Source: an uncultured Moraxellaceae bacterium (GTDB lineage: Bacteria; Pseudomonadota; Gammaproteobacteria; Pseudomonadales; Moraxellaceae). From it: 13,250 bases of DNA. Where the stretch lies: NCBI GenBank assembly GCA_937952925.1, contig CALFYA010000013.1, positions 1 through 13,250 of the forward strand. Direction: 5' to 3'. A program made the translations under genes and the position numbers. Shown piece after piece: positions 6,249 through 13,236 of the stretch. The first letter of the stretch is position 1. Each line of letters starts with the position of its first letter. The notes beneath the pieces were generated by a model. The model saw nothing but the letters and a program-made list of their open reading frames with translations, was not told where the DNA came from and did not search any database.

Positions 6249-7574
6249 TTAGCCTTCAAACTGCGCAATGCCTGCTTTCATTTCCAGCAAGGTCTCACGC
6301 GCTGCATCCAAAGTTTCATCCAGATCAGCTTGGCTGTGTGCACTTGAAATAAAACCTGCTTCAAATGCCGAGGGTGCCAAATACACCCCACGCTTGAGCA
6401 TACCGTGGAAAAACTCACGGAACGCGGCGATATCGCAATGGGTCATCGCTTCATAGCTCGACAAGTCAGTCGATGCCGTAAAATAAATGCCAAACATGCC
6501 ACCGGCTTGTTGGGTTTGCATCGGTACGCCAATCTCATCAGCCAAGGCTTTGAGGCCGCCGAGCAAATACGCCAGTTTGCCACTGAGCATCGCATAAAAA
6601 TGGGGTTCGCTGATCAGCTTGAGCATCGCCATCCCTGCGCGCATGGCCAGCGGATTCCCTGATAGCGTGCCTGCTTGATACACGCCACCGAGTGGCGCAA
6701 TGCATTCCATGATGGCGCGTTTGCCACCAAACGCACCGACCGGCAGACCTGCGCCAATAATTTTGCCCAAGGTGGTCAAATCAGGCGTCACGCCATAGTG
6801 CGCTTGTGCACCGCCCAACGCCACCCGAAAACCGGTCATGACTTCATCAAAAATCAACACCGAACCCGCCTGATCACACTCACTGCGCAAGGTTTCCAAA
6901 AAGCCTTTGATTGGCAACACCAAATTCATATTACCCGCGACTGGCTCGACAATCACACAGGCAATCTCTTGGCCGTATTGGGCAAAGCAGGCTTTGACCG
7001 CGTCGATGTCGTTAAATGGCAAGGTCAGGGTATGCTGCGCTAAATCGGCAGGTACCCCCAAAGAAGTCGGGACACCCAAGGTCAACATGCCCGAGCCAGC
7101 TTTAACCAGCAGGGAGTCGGCGTGGCCGTGATAGCAGCCTTCAAATTTGATGATTTTGTCGCGGCGTGTATAGCCACGCGCCAAACGAATCGCGCTCATA
7201 CAGGCTTCGGTGCCGGAGCTGGTCATGCGCACCATGTCCATGGAGGGCATGATTTCACAAATGCGATCCGCCACAGTCACTTCGCTCGGTGTGGGTGCAC
7301 CAAAACTTAAACCATCAGCGGCGGCTTCTTGCACCGCTTTGATCACTTCAGGATGCGCATGCCCCAAGATCATGGGGCCCCATGAGCCAATATAGTCAAT
7401 ATAGCGTTTACCTTCGGCATCAAACAAATAGGCGCCTTGCGCTTTGGTGACAAATATCGGCGTTCCACCCACGCCTTTAAACGCCCGCACTGGTGAATTG
7501 ACCCCACCAGGGATATGTTGGCTTGCGGCTTTAAACCAGTCGGCATTGGAAGTTGGGCGGATCGAATCAGTCAT
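6249..7574 (-). CDS. hemL: Glutamate-1-semialdehyde 2,1-aminomutase HemL
   Basis: PLP-dependent cytosolic enzyme that turns glutamate-1-semialdehyde into 5-aminolevulinate, the last step of the C5 route into heme and other tetrapyrroles. The protein has 441 residues (E. coli 426). It shows HIPGGVNSPVRAF near the N-terminus (20-32), GSWGPMILGH (63-72), SSGTEA (119-124), FEGCYHGH (144-151), the PLP-contacting DEVMTGFR (243-250), and Lys271 in LGKIIGAGLPVGAFGG as the Schiff-base lysine. The frame stays open upstream to an ATG at 7688, but that 38-residue extension is unlike HemL proteins. The ATG at 7574 gives a normal N-terminus, although its ribosome binding site is weak. It converges with lifO and diverges from the exported protein at 7745. 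No other heme genes are nearby. Confidence 0.96.
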   Translation of the reverse strand: MTDSIRPTSNADWFKAASQHIPGGVNSPVRAFKGVGGTPIFVTKAQGAYLFDAEGKRYIDYIGSWGPMILGHAHPEVIKAVQEAAADGLSFGAPTPSEVTVADRICEIMPSMDMVRMTSSGTEACMSAIRLARGYTRRDKIIKFEGCYHGHADSLLVKAGSGMLTLGVPTSLGVPADLAQHTLTLPFNDIDAVKACFAQYGQEIACVIVEPVAGNMNLVLPIKGFLETLRSECDQAGSVLIFDEVMTGFRVALGGAQAHYGVTPDLTTLGKIIGAGLPVGAFGGKRAIMECIAPLGGVYQAGTLSGNPLAMRAGMAMLKLISEPHFYAMLSGKLAYLLGGLKALADEIGVPMQTQQAGGMFGIYFTASTDLSSYEAMTHCDIAAFREFFHGMLKRGVYLAPSAFEAGFISSAHSQADLDETLDAARETLLEMKAGIAQFEG

Positions 7575-7633
7575 GATGCAACAACAGTGTGAGTCCAGAA
7601 AGGTGCTCAGTTTAACGTGATTTTTTCCTTTGG

Positions 7634-7652
7634 TCTGTGTACAGATCACATT
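7634..7652. promoter_or_regulatory. CRP-half-site-like element with inverted repeat upstream of hemL
   Basis: AGATCACATT (7643-7652) matches the E. coli CRP half-site at all ten bases. The opposite half TGTGT (7636-7640) is one base too close for a standard site. The overlapping arms TCTGT/ACAGA (7634-7645) form a short inverted repeat. The element lies about 60 bp upstream of hemL and 95 bp upstream of the divergent gene. The 10-mer ACAGATCACA also occurs at 3693-3702 before lipA. Confidence 0.3.
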
Positions 7653-7668
7653 CAGCTCTTTTTCTTCT

Positions 7669-7685
7669 CCCCCCTGTTTGGGGGG
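7669..7685. repeat. C6/G6 inverted repeat in the hemL divergent region
   Basis: Six Cs (7669-7674), the loop TGTTT (7675-7679) and six Gs (7680-7685) form a perfect GC-only hairpin in the 170-bp gap between hemL and the divergent exported-protein gene. No T-run follows on the minus strand (purine-rich) or the plus strand. It could separate the two divergent promoters, bind a regulator, or act as a homopolymer-slippage site. Confidence 0.45.
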
Positions 7686-7704
7686 CATCTATTCATGGGT
7701 GATT

Positions 7705-7717
7705 TTGTTATAAACAA
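7705..7717 (+). promoter_or_regulatory. Possible extended -10 promoter for the exported-protein gene
   Basis: TGT followed by TATAAA (7706-7714) fits an extended -10 element (TGN then TATAAT-like). No good -35 hexamer lies 16-18 bp upstream, which extended -10 promoters tolerate. The start would be near 7721, leaving a leader of about 24 nt before the ATG at 7745. The element is covered by the inverted repeat TTGTT-ATA-AACAA (7705-7717). Confidence 0.35.
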
Positions 7718-7744
7718 CAGATCACGCTTGGGTAGAACCAGATC

Positions 7745-9310
7745 ATGAACGGATATACCACCAGCACGATTGGTGCACTTGCATGGCTGACACTGATGGT
7801 CAGTACCCCCACGATGGCCGCACCCACAACGCCCAACATTGGGCTAGGACAAGCCACGCAGCAAAATCTGTGCAAAGGCACATTTTTAAAGAACGACATC
7901 TATTTGCCGTGTAACATCAACTTAGGCTATCAAATCAAGGTCTGTCGCGATGATAGCTTTCCACCCACAGCAGCGGGTGGCTCAACGTTTTTGCCTTGTG
8001 CCGATCAACATACCGCAGATCGCTTAAGCGCCTGCGTCATGACCACCGCAAAATCGCCTTATATCAAAACCTGCCCCAACCCACAGCCTTATAACTTTGT
8101 CTGTAATGTCTCGACTGAAAGTGGTTTGCCGAGCCTTGAGGCCAATGAATACCTCAAACGCGAAGATGTGCTGCTCAATGGCATTCAAGCCGATCGGTAT
8201 GTGTGGCGTGACAGCCAAGGCTTGGTGCGTTCGGTCGCCATCAAAAAACAATGCGCGGCCAATACCGGCAATGGCGGTTATGCGATCCAAGCAACGTTTC
8301 CGTCTAGCGATAATCCCGCAGAAACTGTGACGCTGACCACCAACGATACCCGCGATGGTGGTTTTGGTTATTTTGTCGCACATGAACGCGCTCGCAAAAT
8401 CAGCAATACCGGCACATCACGCACCGTGGCTGCCATGAATGGTGAAGACGACTCTCCCTTGAGCCGTCAATTTGCGATTAGCAGCCAAGTGGGTCAGGTC
8501 AAACCCAGCATTGCCACGCACACCACCCAAGTGCTGTATCCAAAATGGGGATCGCTCAATCCAGTCGATGCCAACGACGCGACGATTTTCCCAACTAGTA
8601 CCGCCTTGCACCGCAAATATATGGTGCCCGTCACCACCCGCTGGTCGTTCCAAGTCGGGCGCGATATGCCCAACATCCAACTGTCAATGGATTTGTCGGT
8701 GGTGGGTGAGCCAGATCACATCAACTTTGATGTGCGTGGCCCCTATGGCGTGTTGTATGAAGCCAATAACCCAAGCGATCCAATCCACAGCATGTTTTGG
8801 GCAGACAGCTCACGCTTTACCGCCACCAGTGCACAGTGGAGCAGCGCGTGGAACTGGAACACGGCATATACTGGTGGCCGCTATGCCGGTTTTAAAACCG
8901 CTTCGGGCGTCGAAATGGCACTATACGAGCCTGTCCCACTGGCCTACTCTGCGACGACCAATCCCTACACCGACAAACGTGGCTCGTCTTCAGCCAGCAA
9001 ACGCTGTAGCACCCAGCAACTCCTGCCTTGCAACTGGGAATGGCCGTATCAGTTGTTTCAATATGAACTGCCGAGCAGTGGCTATGGTACGGTCAAAAAA
9101 TTGGCATGGGGATCATCGGCGTACTATGGCAGTAGCTTGACCAGTGTCTGGGATGGTGCAAGCAGTCGGCCGATCAACAGTTGGCCTGCTGATCAAAAAA
9201 TGAAATACAGCGTGTGCTGGGTACTGGGCAAACAAGCGGTGGGATCACGCACCCACGGTATCGCGGTTGGCGCTAGCCGCGCCACACAGTGCGCCACGCC
9301 ATCGCTCTAA
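7745..9310 (+). CDS. Exported cysteine-rich protein of unknown function (521 aa)
   Basis: I do not recognise this protein. It has a plausible Sec signal peptide (about residues 1-25, hydrophobic 9-20, ending TMA before APTTP), so it is probably periplasmic or secreted. After that there is no further membrane segment and no lipobox. It holds twelve cysteines in two clusters: 43, 56, 67, 85, 97, 110, 120 and 170, then 421, 429, 491 and 516, with none in 171-420. An even count in an exported protein suggests disulfides. The cysteine-free middle and the C-terminal part are rich in aromatic residues, Ser, Thr and Gly (for example WSSAWNWNTAYTGGRY at 365-380), as in beta-rich binding domains or surface enzymes. 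No catalytic motif stands out. The ATG at 7745 is the only start that keeps the signal peptide; the ribosome binding site is weak (GGTAGA, 8 bases upstream). It appears monocistronic, between divergent hemL and a convergent macrodomain gene. Confidence 0.85.
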   Translation: MNGYTTSTIGALAWLTLMVSTPTMAAPTTPNIGLGQATQQNLCKGTFLKNDIYLPCNINLGYQIKVCRDDSFPPTAAGGSTFLPCADQHTADRLSACVMTTAKSPYIKTCPNPQPYNFVCNVSTESGLPSLEANEYLKREDVLLNGIQADRYVWRDSQGLVRSVAIKKQCAANTGNGGYAIQATFPSSDNPAETVTLTTNDTRDGGFGYFVAHERARKISNTGTSRTVAAMNGEDDSPLSRQFAISSQVGQVKPSIATHTTQVLYPKWGSLNPVDANDATIFPTSTALHRKYMVPVTTRWSFQVGRDMPNIQLSMDLSVVGEPDHINFDVRGPYGVLYEANNPSDPIHSMFWADSSRFTATSAQWSSAWNWNTAYTGGRYAGFKTASGVEMALYEPVPLAYSATTNPYTDKRGSSSASKRCSTQQLLPCNWEWPYQLFQYELPSSGYGTVKKLAWGSSAYYGSSLTSVWDGASSRPINSWPADQKMKYSVCWVLGKQAVGSRTHGIAVGASRATQCATPSL

Positions 9311-9323
9311 ATCTGGATCACAT

Positions 9324-9348
9324 GACTGCCACTCTAACGGTGGCGGTC
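9324..9348. terminator. Hairpin at the convergent ends of the exported-protein and macrodomain genes
   Basis: The arms GACTGCCAC (9324-9332) and GTGGCGGTC (9340-9348) flank a 7-nt loop. The nine pairs include one G-U on the plus-strand RNA and one A-C mismatch on the minus. It begins 13 bp after the exported-protein stop, and its right arm enters the macrodomain stop codon. There is no T-run on either side, so terminator function is uncertain. Confidence 0.4.
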
Positions 9349-9868
9349 AATCCAAATCACCCAAACTGATACTCGATAATAAGCTTTGGTAAATTTCTAA
9401 ATCGTCTTTGGAAAAACAGCAAAACGTTACTTCTATGGGCTGTGGGTGACGCTTCATCCAGGTATGGACGGTCTGGATGGCAATGTCGGCGGCCATTTGG
9501 GGCGGAAATTTATAAATACCCGTGCTAATACAAGGAAACGCGATAGACTGCGCATGATGTTTGGCGGCCAAATCCAAACTGCGACGATAGCAGTTGCCCA
9601 GTAAAACGGCTTCATTGGCCTGTCCACCCTGCCACACCGGCCCTACAGTATGCACAATCCATTTGGCAGGTAGTTGGTAGCCTTTGGTGATTTTGGCATC
9701 ACCGGTTTTACATCCACCGAGCAGTCGGCACTCGTGCAACAAATCGCTGCCCGCTGCACGATGAATCGCACCATCCACGCCACTGCCCCCAAGCAGTGAG
9801 GAGTTGGCGGCATTGACCACCACATCAACGGTCAAGGTGGTGATATCTGCCCAAATGGCATGTAGCAT
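9347..9868 (-). CDS. Macrodomain protein, YmdB-like O-acetyl-ADP-ribose deacetylase
   Basis: Stand-alone macrodomain that binds ADP-ribose; E. coli YmdB removes acetyl from O-acetyl-ADP-ribose and also modulates RNase III. The 173-residue product (YmdB 177) shows the ADP-ribose pocket VVNAANSSLLGG (17-28) with Asn22, the loop GSGVDGAIHRAAG (28-40) with Asp32 at the position of the catalytic Asp35 of YmdB, HTVGPVW (73-79), and the second loop PCISTGIYKFP (112-122) with Tyr119 matching YmdB Tyr126. The family's usual GGGVDG reads GSGVDG here. It starts 6 bp after the stop of the GGDEF-EAL gene, with only a weak Shine-Dalgarno (GGA about 10 bases upstream), so translation probably depends on ribosomes finishing that gene. 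Activity as a deacetylase or ADP-ribosyl hydrolase is inferred from the motifs; family membership is clear. Confidence 0.92.
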   Translation of the reverse strand: MLHAIWADITTLTVDVVVNAANSSLLGGSGVDGAIHRAAGSDLLHECRLLGGCKTGDAKITKGYQLPAKWIVHTVGPVWQGGQANEAVLLGNCYRRSLDLAAKHHAQSIAFPCISTGIYKFPPQMAADIAIQTVHTWMKRHPQPIEVTFCCFSKDDLEIYQSLLSSISLGDLD

Positions 9869-9874
9869 CTGCTG

Positions 9875-12181
9875 TTATTCCATATGTTGATCAATCTGCC
9901 GATGGGCTTGCTCATGCAACCATTGCATCAGCAACACTTCCGCCATCGGTTTGGCAAAATAATAGCCTTGCATGCCTTCTACGCCCAAACGCTGCAAAAT
10001 ATCGAGCTGCGTTGCCGTCTCGACGCCTTCGGCAATCAGTTGAAGCTGTAGGCGTTTGGCCATTTCGACAATCGCTTCGACCAAGCCCAATTTGCCATGC
10101 TCCAACGGCGCAACAAACGAACGGTCGATTTTAAGGGTATGTAAGGGCATTTGTTGCAAGCGACCCAATGATGAATAACCCGTGCCAAAATCATCGAGAT
10201 ACACATGGATGCCCAAATCGCTCAGTTGGCGCAGCTGCGCCACCACGTCTTCTTCACGCTCAGCCAGTAAGCTTTCGGTCACTTCAATGGCAAGGGCTTG
10301 CGGACTCAATTGATAATGCGCCAAAGTGTGCTGGATATGGGCGACCAGCTTTTGATTGACAAACTGACGTAGCGATACATTGACACTACACCGTAAGCCC
10401 CAGCCAGCTTGTGCCATCCGTTGCAACATTTGTCCGGCTTGGTCAATCACCCAATCCCCCAACTGCACAATCAGGTCGGTTTCTTCGGCAATCGCAATAA
10501 ACTCCTGTGGCGAGACATATTGGCCTTGCCATTTCCAGCGCAACAACGCCTCGACACTTTGGATATGATGCGAATCACTCGCCACAATCGGCTGATACCA
10601 CAACTCCAAAAATGAGTTGCTGCTCGGTTGCTCCAAGGCTTGACGTACTGCTTTTTCAATCTCAATACGGCGGCTAAACGCCTGATCCATACTGACATCG
10701 TACAGCTTGGCTTGGTTTTTGCCCCAACGCTTGGCTTCATACATGGCAATATCGGCATGGCGCAACATTTCAACTGCGGTCAGATGCGCTTGCACCATCA
10801 CAATCCCAATCGATGCCGTTACCAAACTCAGTTGATGGTCGTGCTGCAAAGGATAAGCGATTTGTTCACACAAACGCTGTGCCACCTGTAGCGCGCCATC
10901 GGCATTCACATCAGGTAAAAAGACCGCAAATTCATCACCACCCAACCGCACCACCACGTCATCGTTACGCATGGCTTCGCTAATCCGCTTGGCAATCACG
11001 GTCAACGTTTGATCGCCAATCGGATGCCCCAAATGATCATTAATCAGTTTAAAGCTATCAAGGTCGATCAACAGCAGCGCCCCCAACGTTTGCTGATGCG
11101 ATGCCTGACTAATCGACTCACTCAAATGACGCAGTAAAAATCGACGATTGCCCACTCCAGTCAAGGCATCATGTTCGGCATCGTAGGCAATACTGCGCAT
11201 TTGTGCCTCGACTTGCTGCACCAAATCATTGAGTGCTTGCCCCAAATTATCAATTTCATCGGGTTGGTGGGTTGGCTTAGGCCAGCGGATTTGATTGTTG
11301 TGTGTGGCACGATATTGATCGGCCAAATCCGAAAAACGGGAAATGCGATTGGTAATCTTGTGCTGAATCAACGATCCGAGCACCCACAGCAAAATCGCCA
11401 GCAGCGCCACGCCGTTGAGCATCAAGACGGCAATCGCTGACCATTTTTCTGGAGTCATTTGTGGCTCAATGTGCCGCGACAAACGCACGCCGAGTGCAGG
11501 GACATCCATTTTGATGTGATGTACAGTGCGCTGTGAAGGCTGTAGCTCTCGTGGCTCAATCTCAAACCCTGCACCCGTCAGCGTCTTGATTTGGGCTTGA
11601 TAGGCTTGATTGAGCCAGCGCCCAAACACGATACAGCCAATTTGGGGCTGTTGCCCCAATGAATCCACCACCGGCGCATACGCCAACAACACCGGCTGCT
11701 GATTAAACCAGCTGATGGCGGTGCCTTTTTTGCAATCGTGCTGTTTTTGCACATGCACACGCATATACGCCTCAGACAGCGCCAAACGCTGCGCGTCTGT
11801 GGCAGGTTGCGCCTGCCCTTGCTCAAGCATCCGTGCAGCAAACGGTTGATGATCCGCCGTTTGCACAAACACCCAATCCATTTGGCTATTGATCATCAAA
11901 TTGGCGGTAAAGTGATTCCAATAATTCGGATTTTGACCTTGCAAAAAGGTATAACTATCGTGCCAAAACCCATAATCACCAGCAACTGCGGCAAAACTTT
12001 GCCCATCTCGCTCCAATAATGCAGCCACTCGAGACAGTTCACTTTGTGTACGTCTCTTTTCAAAATCTGAAAAAATCCAGCCCATGATCAATAACGTCGT
12101 CATGCCACTAAACAGCAGCATCACCACCAAGGCGATGGCTAAACGGCGATTAATCCATCCTTTTAATGATGTATCTGTCAT
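9875..12181 (-). CDS. Membrane cyclic-di-GMP enzyme, CHASE4-like/HAMP/GGDEF/EAL
   Basis: Inner-membrane signalling protein (768 aa) that could make and break cyclic-di-GMP, the second messenger for biofilm and motility choices. Order: membrane segment (about 13-35); periplasmic sensor domain (about 40-245) with YGFWHDSYTFL (70-80), typical of CHASE4; second membrane segment (about 249-271); HAMP linker (about 272-325); GGDEF domain (about 335-495); EAL domain (about 505-760). The GGDEF signature at 414-418 is intact and preceded at the correct distance by the I-site RNDD (405-408). The EAL domain keeps EALLRW (544-549), Asn601, Glu633, the Asp663-Asp664 pair in DDFGTG, Lys684, Glu718 in EGVET and QGYYFAKP (738-745), so it looks competent as a phosphodiesterase. 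An in-frame stop two codons upstream fixes the earliest start, and the ATG at 12181 gives a good membrane anchor. The macrodomain gene follows after 6 bp. Confidence 0.94.
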   Translation of the reverse strand: MTDTSLKGWINRRLAIALVVMLLFSGMTTLLIMGWIFSDFEKRRTQSELSRVAALLERDGQSFAAVAGDYGFWHDSYTFLQGQNPNYWNHFTANLMINSQMDWVFVQTADHQPFAARMLEQGQAQPATDAQRLALSEAYMRVHVQKQHDCKKGTAISWFNQQPVLLAYAPVVDSLGQQPQIGCIVFGRWLNQAYQAQIKTLTGAGFEIEPRELQPSQRTVHHIKMDVPALGVRLSRHIEPQMTPEKWSAIAVLMLNGVALLAILLWVLGSLIQHKITNRISRFSDLADQYRATHNNQIRWPKPTHQPDEIDNLGQALNDLVQQVEAQMRSIAYDAEHDALTGVGNRRFLLRHLSESISQASHQQTLGALLLIDLDSFKLINDHLGHPIGDQTLTVIAKRISEAMRNDDVVVRLGGDEFAVFLPDVNADGALQVAQRLCEQIAYPLQHDHQLSLVTASIGIVMVQAHLTAVEMLRHADIAMYEAKRWGKNQAKLYDVSMDQAFSRRIEIEKAVRQALEQPSSNSFLELWYQPIVASDSHHIQSVEALLRWKWQGQYVSPQEFIAIAEETDLIVQLGDWVIDQAGQMLQRMAQAGWGLRCSVNVSLRQFVNQKLVAHIQHTLAHYQLSPQALAIEVTESLLAEREEDVVAQLRQLSDLGIHVYLDDFGTGYSSLGRLQQMPLHTLKIDRSFVAPLEHGKLGLVEAIVEMAKRLQLQLIAEGVETATQLDILQRLGVEGMQGYYFAKPMAEVLLMQWLHEQAHRQIDQHME

Positions 12182-12212
12182 GGATTAAGACTCAAAGCGG
12201 GTGAGAATGCTT

Positions 12213-12233
12213 ATCATGTTGGTTTCACATGAT
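12213..12233. promoter_or_regulatory. Inverted repeat, candidate operator of the GGDEF-EAL operon
   Basis: The perfect 7-bp arms ATCATGT (12213-12219) and ACATGAT (12227-12233) are separated by 7 bp and lie 32-52 bp upstream of the GGDEF-EAL start. Relative to the promoter proposed at 12250-12278 it falls just downstream of the likely transcription start, where a repressor would block elongation. The binding protein is unknown. Confidence 0.4.
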
Positions 12234-12249
12234 CATTGAGGCTTATTGA

Positions 12250-12278
12250 AACTTAACGAGGTGGATTTGCCCTGTCAA
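12250..12278 (-). promoter_or_regulatory. Possible promoter of the GGDEF-EAL/macrodomain operon
   Basis: On the minus strand a consensus -35 TTGACA (12278-12273) is followed after 17 bp by TAAGTT (12255-12250), a weak -10. Transcription would begin near 12242, giving a leader of about 60 nt. The perfect -35 is the main support; the -10 matches only three consensus positions. Confidence 0.35.
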
Positions 12279-12285
12279 CGTTTAA

Positions 12286-13236
12286 TTACTCAACAGAGAA
12301 CTTGTCCGCTAAAGCGGCGGTTTGATATCCACCGGTATGGATAAAAACCAAGCGTTTTTCTGCAAAAAGATTAGTTTGTTTAATTTCACTGAATAAATAA
12401 AGCAGACTTTTTGCTGTATAGACATAATCAAGCGGAATATTCAATTGGGCTTGTAATTCAAGACCCGCGTGTCGCAGCTCAGGCGAGATCCGACCAAAAC
12501 CACGCTCAGCCACATCCACGATACAAAGGCGAGACAAGAGCTGTTGGCGCTGCTGCTCATCACTTGGCAATGCGGCCAACCCTTGCGCTGGTAACCCTTG
12601 ATAGCCTTTGGCTGCACACAAACCGAGCACACGCGCATCTGATTGCTGCTGATGTAAACCGGTCAGAATCCCTGCCACCGTTCCGCCTGTCCCCACCGAA
12701 CAGGCAATCACATCATAGTGTAGCAATTGCTGATCCAGCTCGGTCACCAGTTGCGCCACATCAGGCAAGCACGCCGCTGAGGTTCCACCTTCTGGAATGA
12801 CCAAGTACGGTACAAAAGGCGCAAGCTGTGCCTGTAACCACTCGCTCATTTGGGCTTGCTCAGGATAATACGCTTGACGCGATATACTGATCAGATGCAT
12901 GCCTGCATCACGACAACGCTCTAAAATCGGAGCATTGGGCACATCTATCTCACCACGCACACAGCCTACGGTACGCAGACCGAGCGATTGCCCCATCAAG
13001 GCTACCGCCAGCAGATGATTGGAGTACGCACCGCCAAACGTGACCACGGCCTGTTGGGAGACGATGGCTTGACGAAAATAAACCAGTGATTTCCGGTATT
13101 TGTTGCCAATCAAGGTGGGATGCAACAGATCATCACGCTTGATCCAAAGCTCTACATCGCGCTCACGCAAAATGGGTAGATCAATCTGTTGAATTGGCGA
13201 TGGCGGCAGTTTAAACACGGTTCCATGCCTGTACAC
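12286..13236 (-). CDS. PLP enzyme of the ACC deaminase/D-cysteine desulfhydrase family
   Basis: Fold-type II PLP enzyme (316 aa) that probably degrades D-cysteine to pyruvate, sulfide and ammonia, or a related small D-amino acid. The Schiff-base lysine is Lys46 in IGNKYRK (43-49). FGGAYSNHLLA (67-77) holds the Ser-Asn-His of the active site, and SVGTGGT (181-187) is the phosphate-binding loop. At the two positions known to separate the activities, ACC deaminases have Glu (VYEGK) and Leu (HLGG). This protein has Thr275 (VYTAK) and Thr302 (HTGG), as in D-cysteine desulfhydrases, so I do not call it ACC deaminase. The start is uncertain: GTG at 13236 (AGGT 8 bases upstream, in-frame stop at 13243-13245) or GTG at 13218. 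An out-of-frame ATG at 13226 is not used. It lies 104 bp upstream of the GGDEF-EAL gene on the same strand, where a separate promoter seems present. Confidence 0.88.
   Translation of the reverse strand: MYRHGTVFKLPPSPIQQIDLPILRERDVELWIKRDDLLHPTLIGNKYRKSLVYFRQAIVSQQAVVTFGGAYSNHLLAVALMGQSLGLRTVGCVRGEIDVPNAPILERCRDAGMHLISISRQAYYPEQAQMSEWLQAQLAPFVPYLVIPEGGTSAACLPDVAQLVTELDQQLLHYDVIACSVGTGGTVAGILTGLHQQQSDARVLGLCAAKGYQGLPAQGLAALPSDEQQRQQLLSRLCIVDVAERGFGRISPELRHAGLELQAQLNIPLDYVYTAKSLLYLFSEIKQTNLFAEKRLVFIHTGGYQTAALADKFSVE

Noticed and set aside
7575..7688. In-frame 38-residue N-terminal extension of HemL from an ATG at 7688
   Set aside because: The extension contains the C6/G6 hairpin, has no ribosome binding site and does not resemble HemL; the ATG at 7574 gives the normal family N-terminus.
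7708..7729. Third CRP-like site before the exported-protein gene
   Set aside because: Only one half-site matches; the other half is unrelated to TGTGA, and the region is better read as an extended -10 element.
10168..12019. Several plus-strand frames of 60-96 aa opposite the GGDEF-EAL gene
   Set aside because: All lie within the intact 768-codon minus-strand gene and carry no family features.
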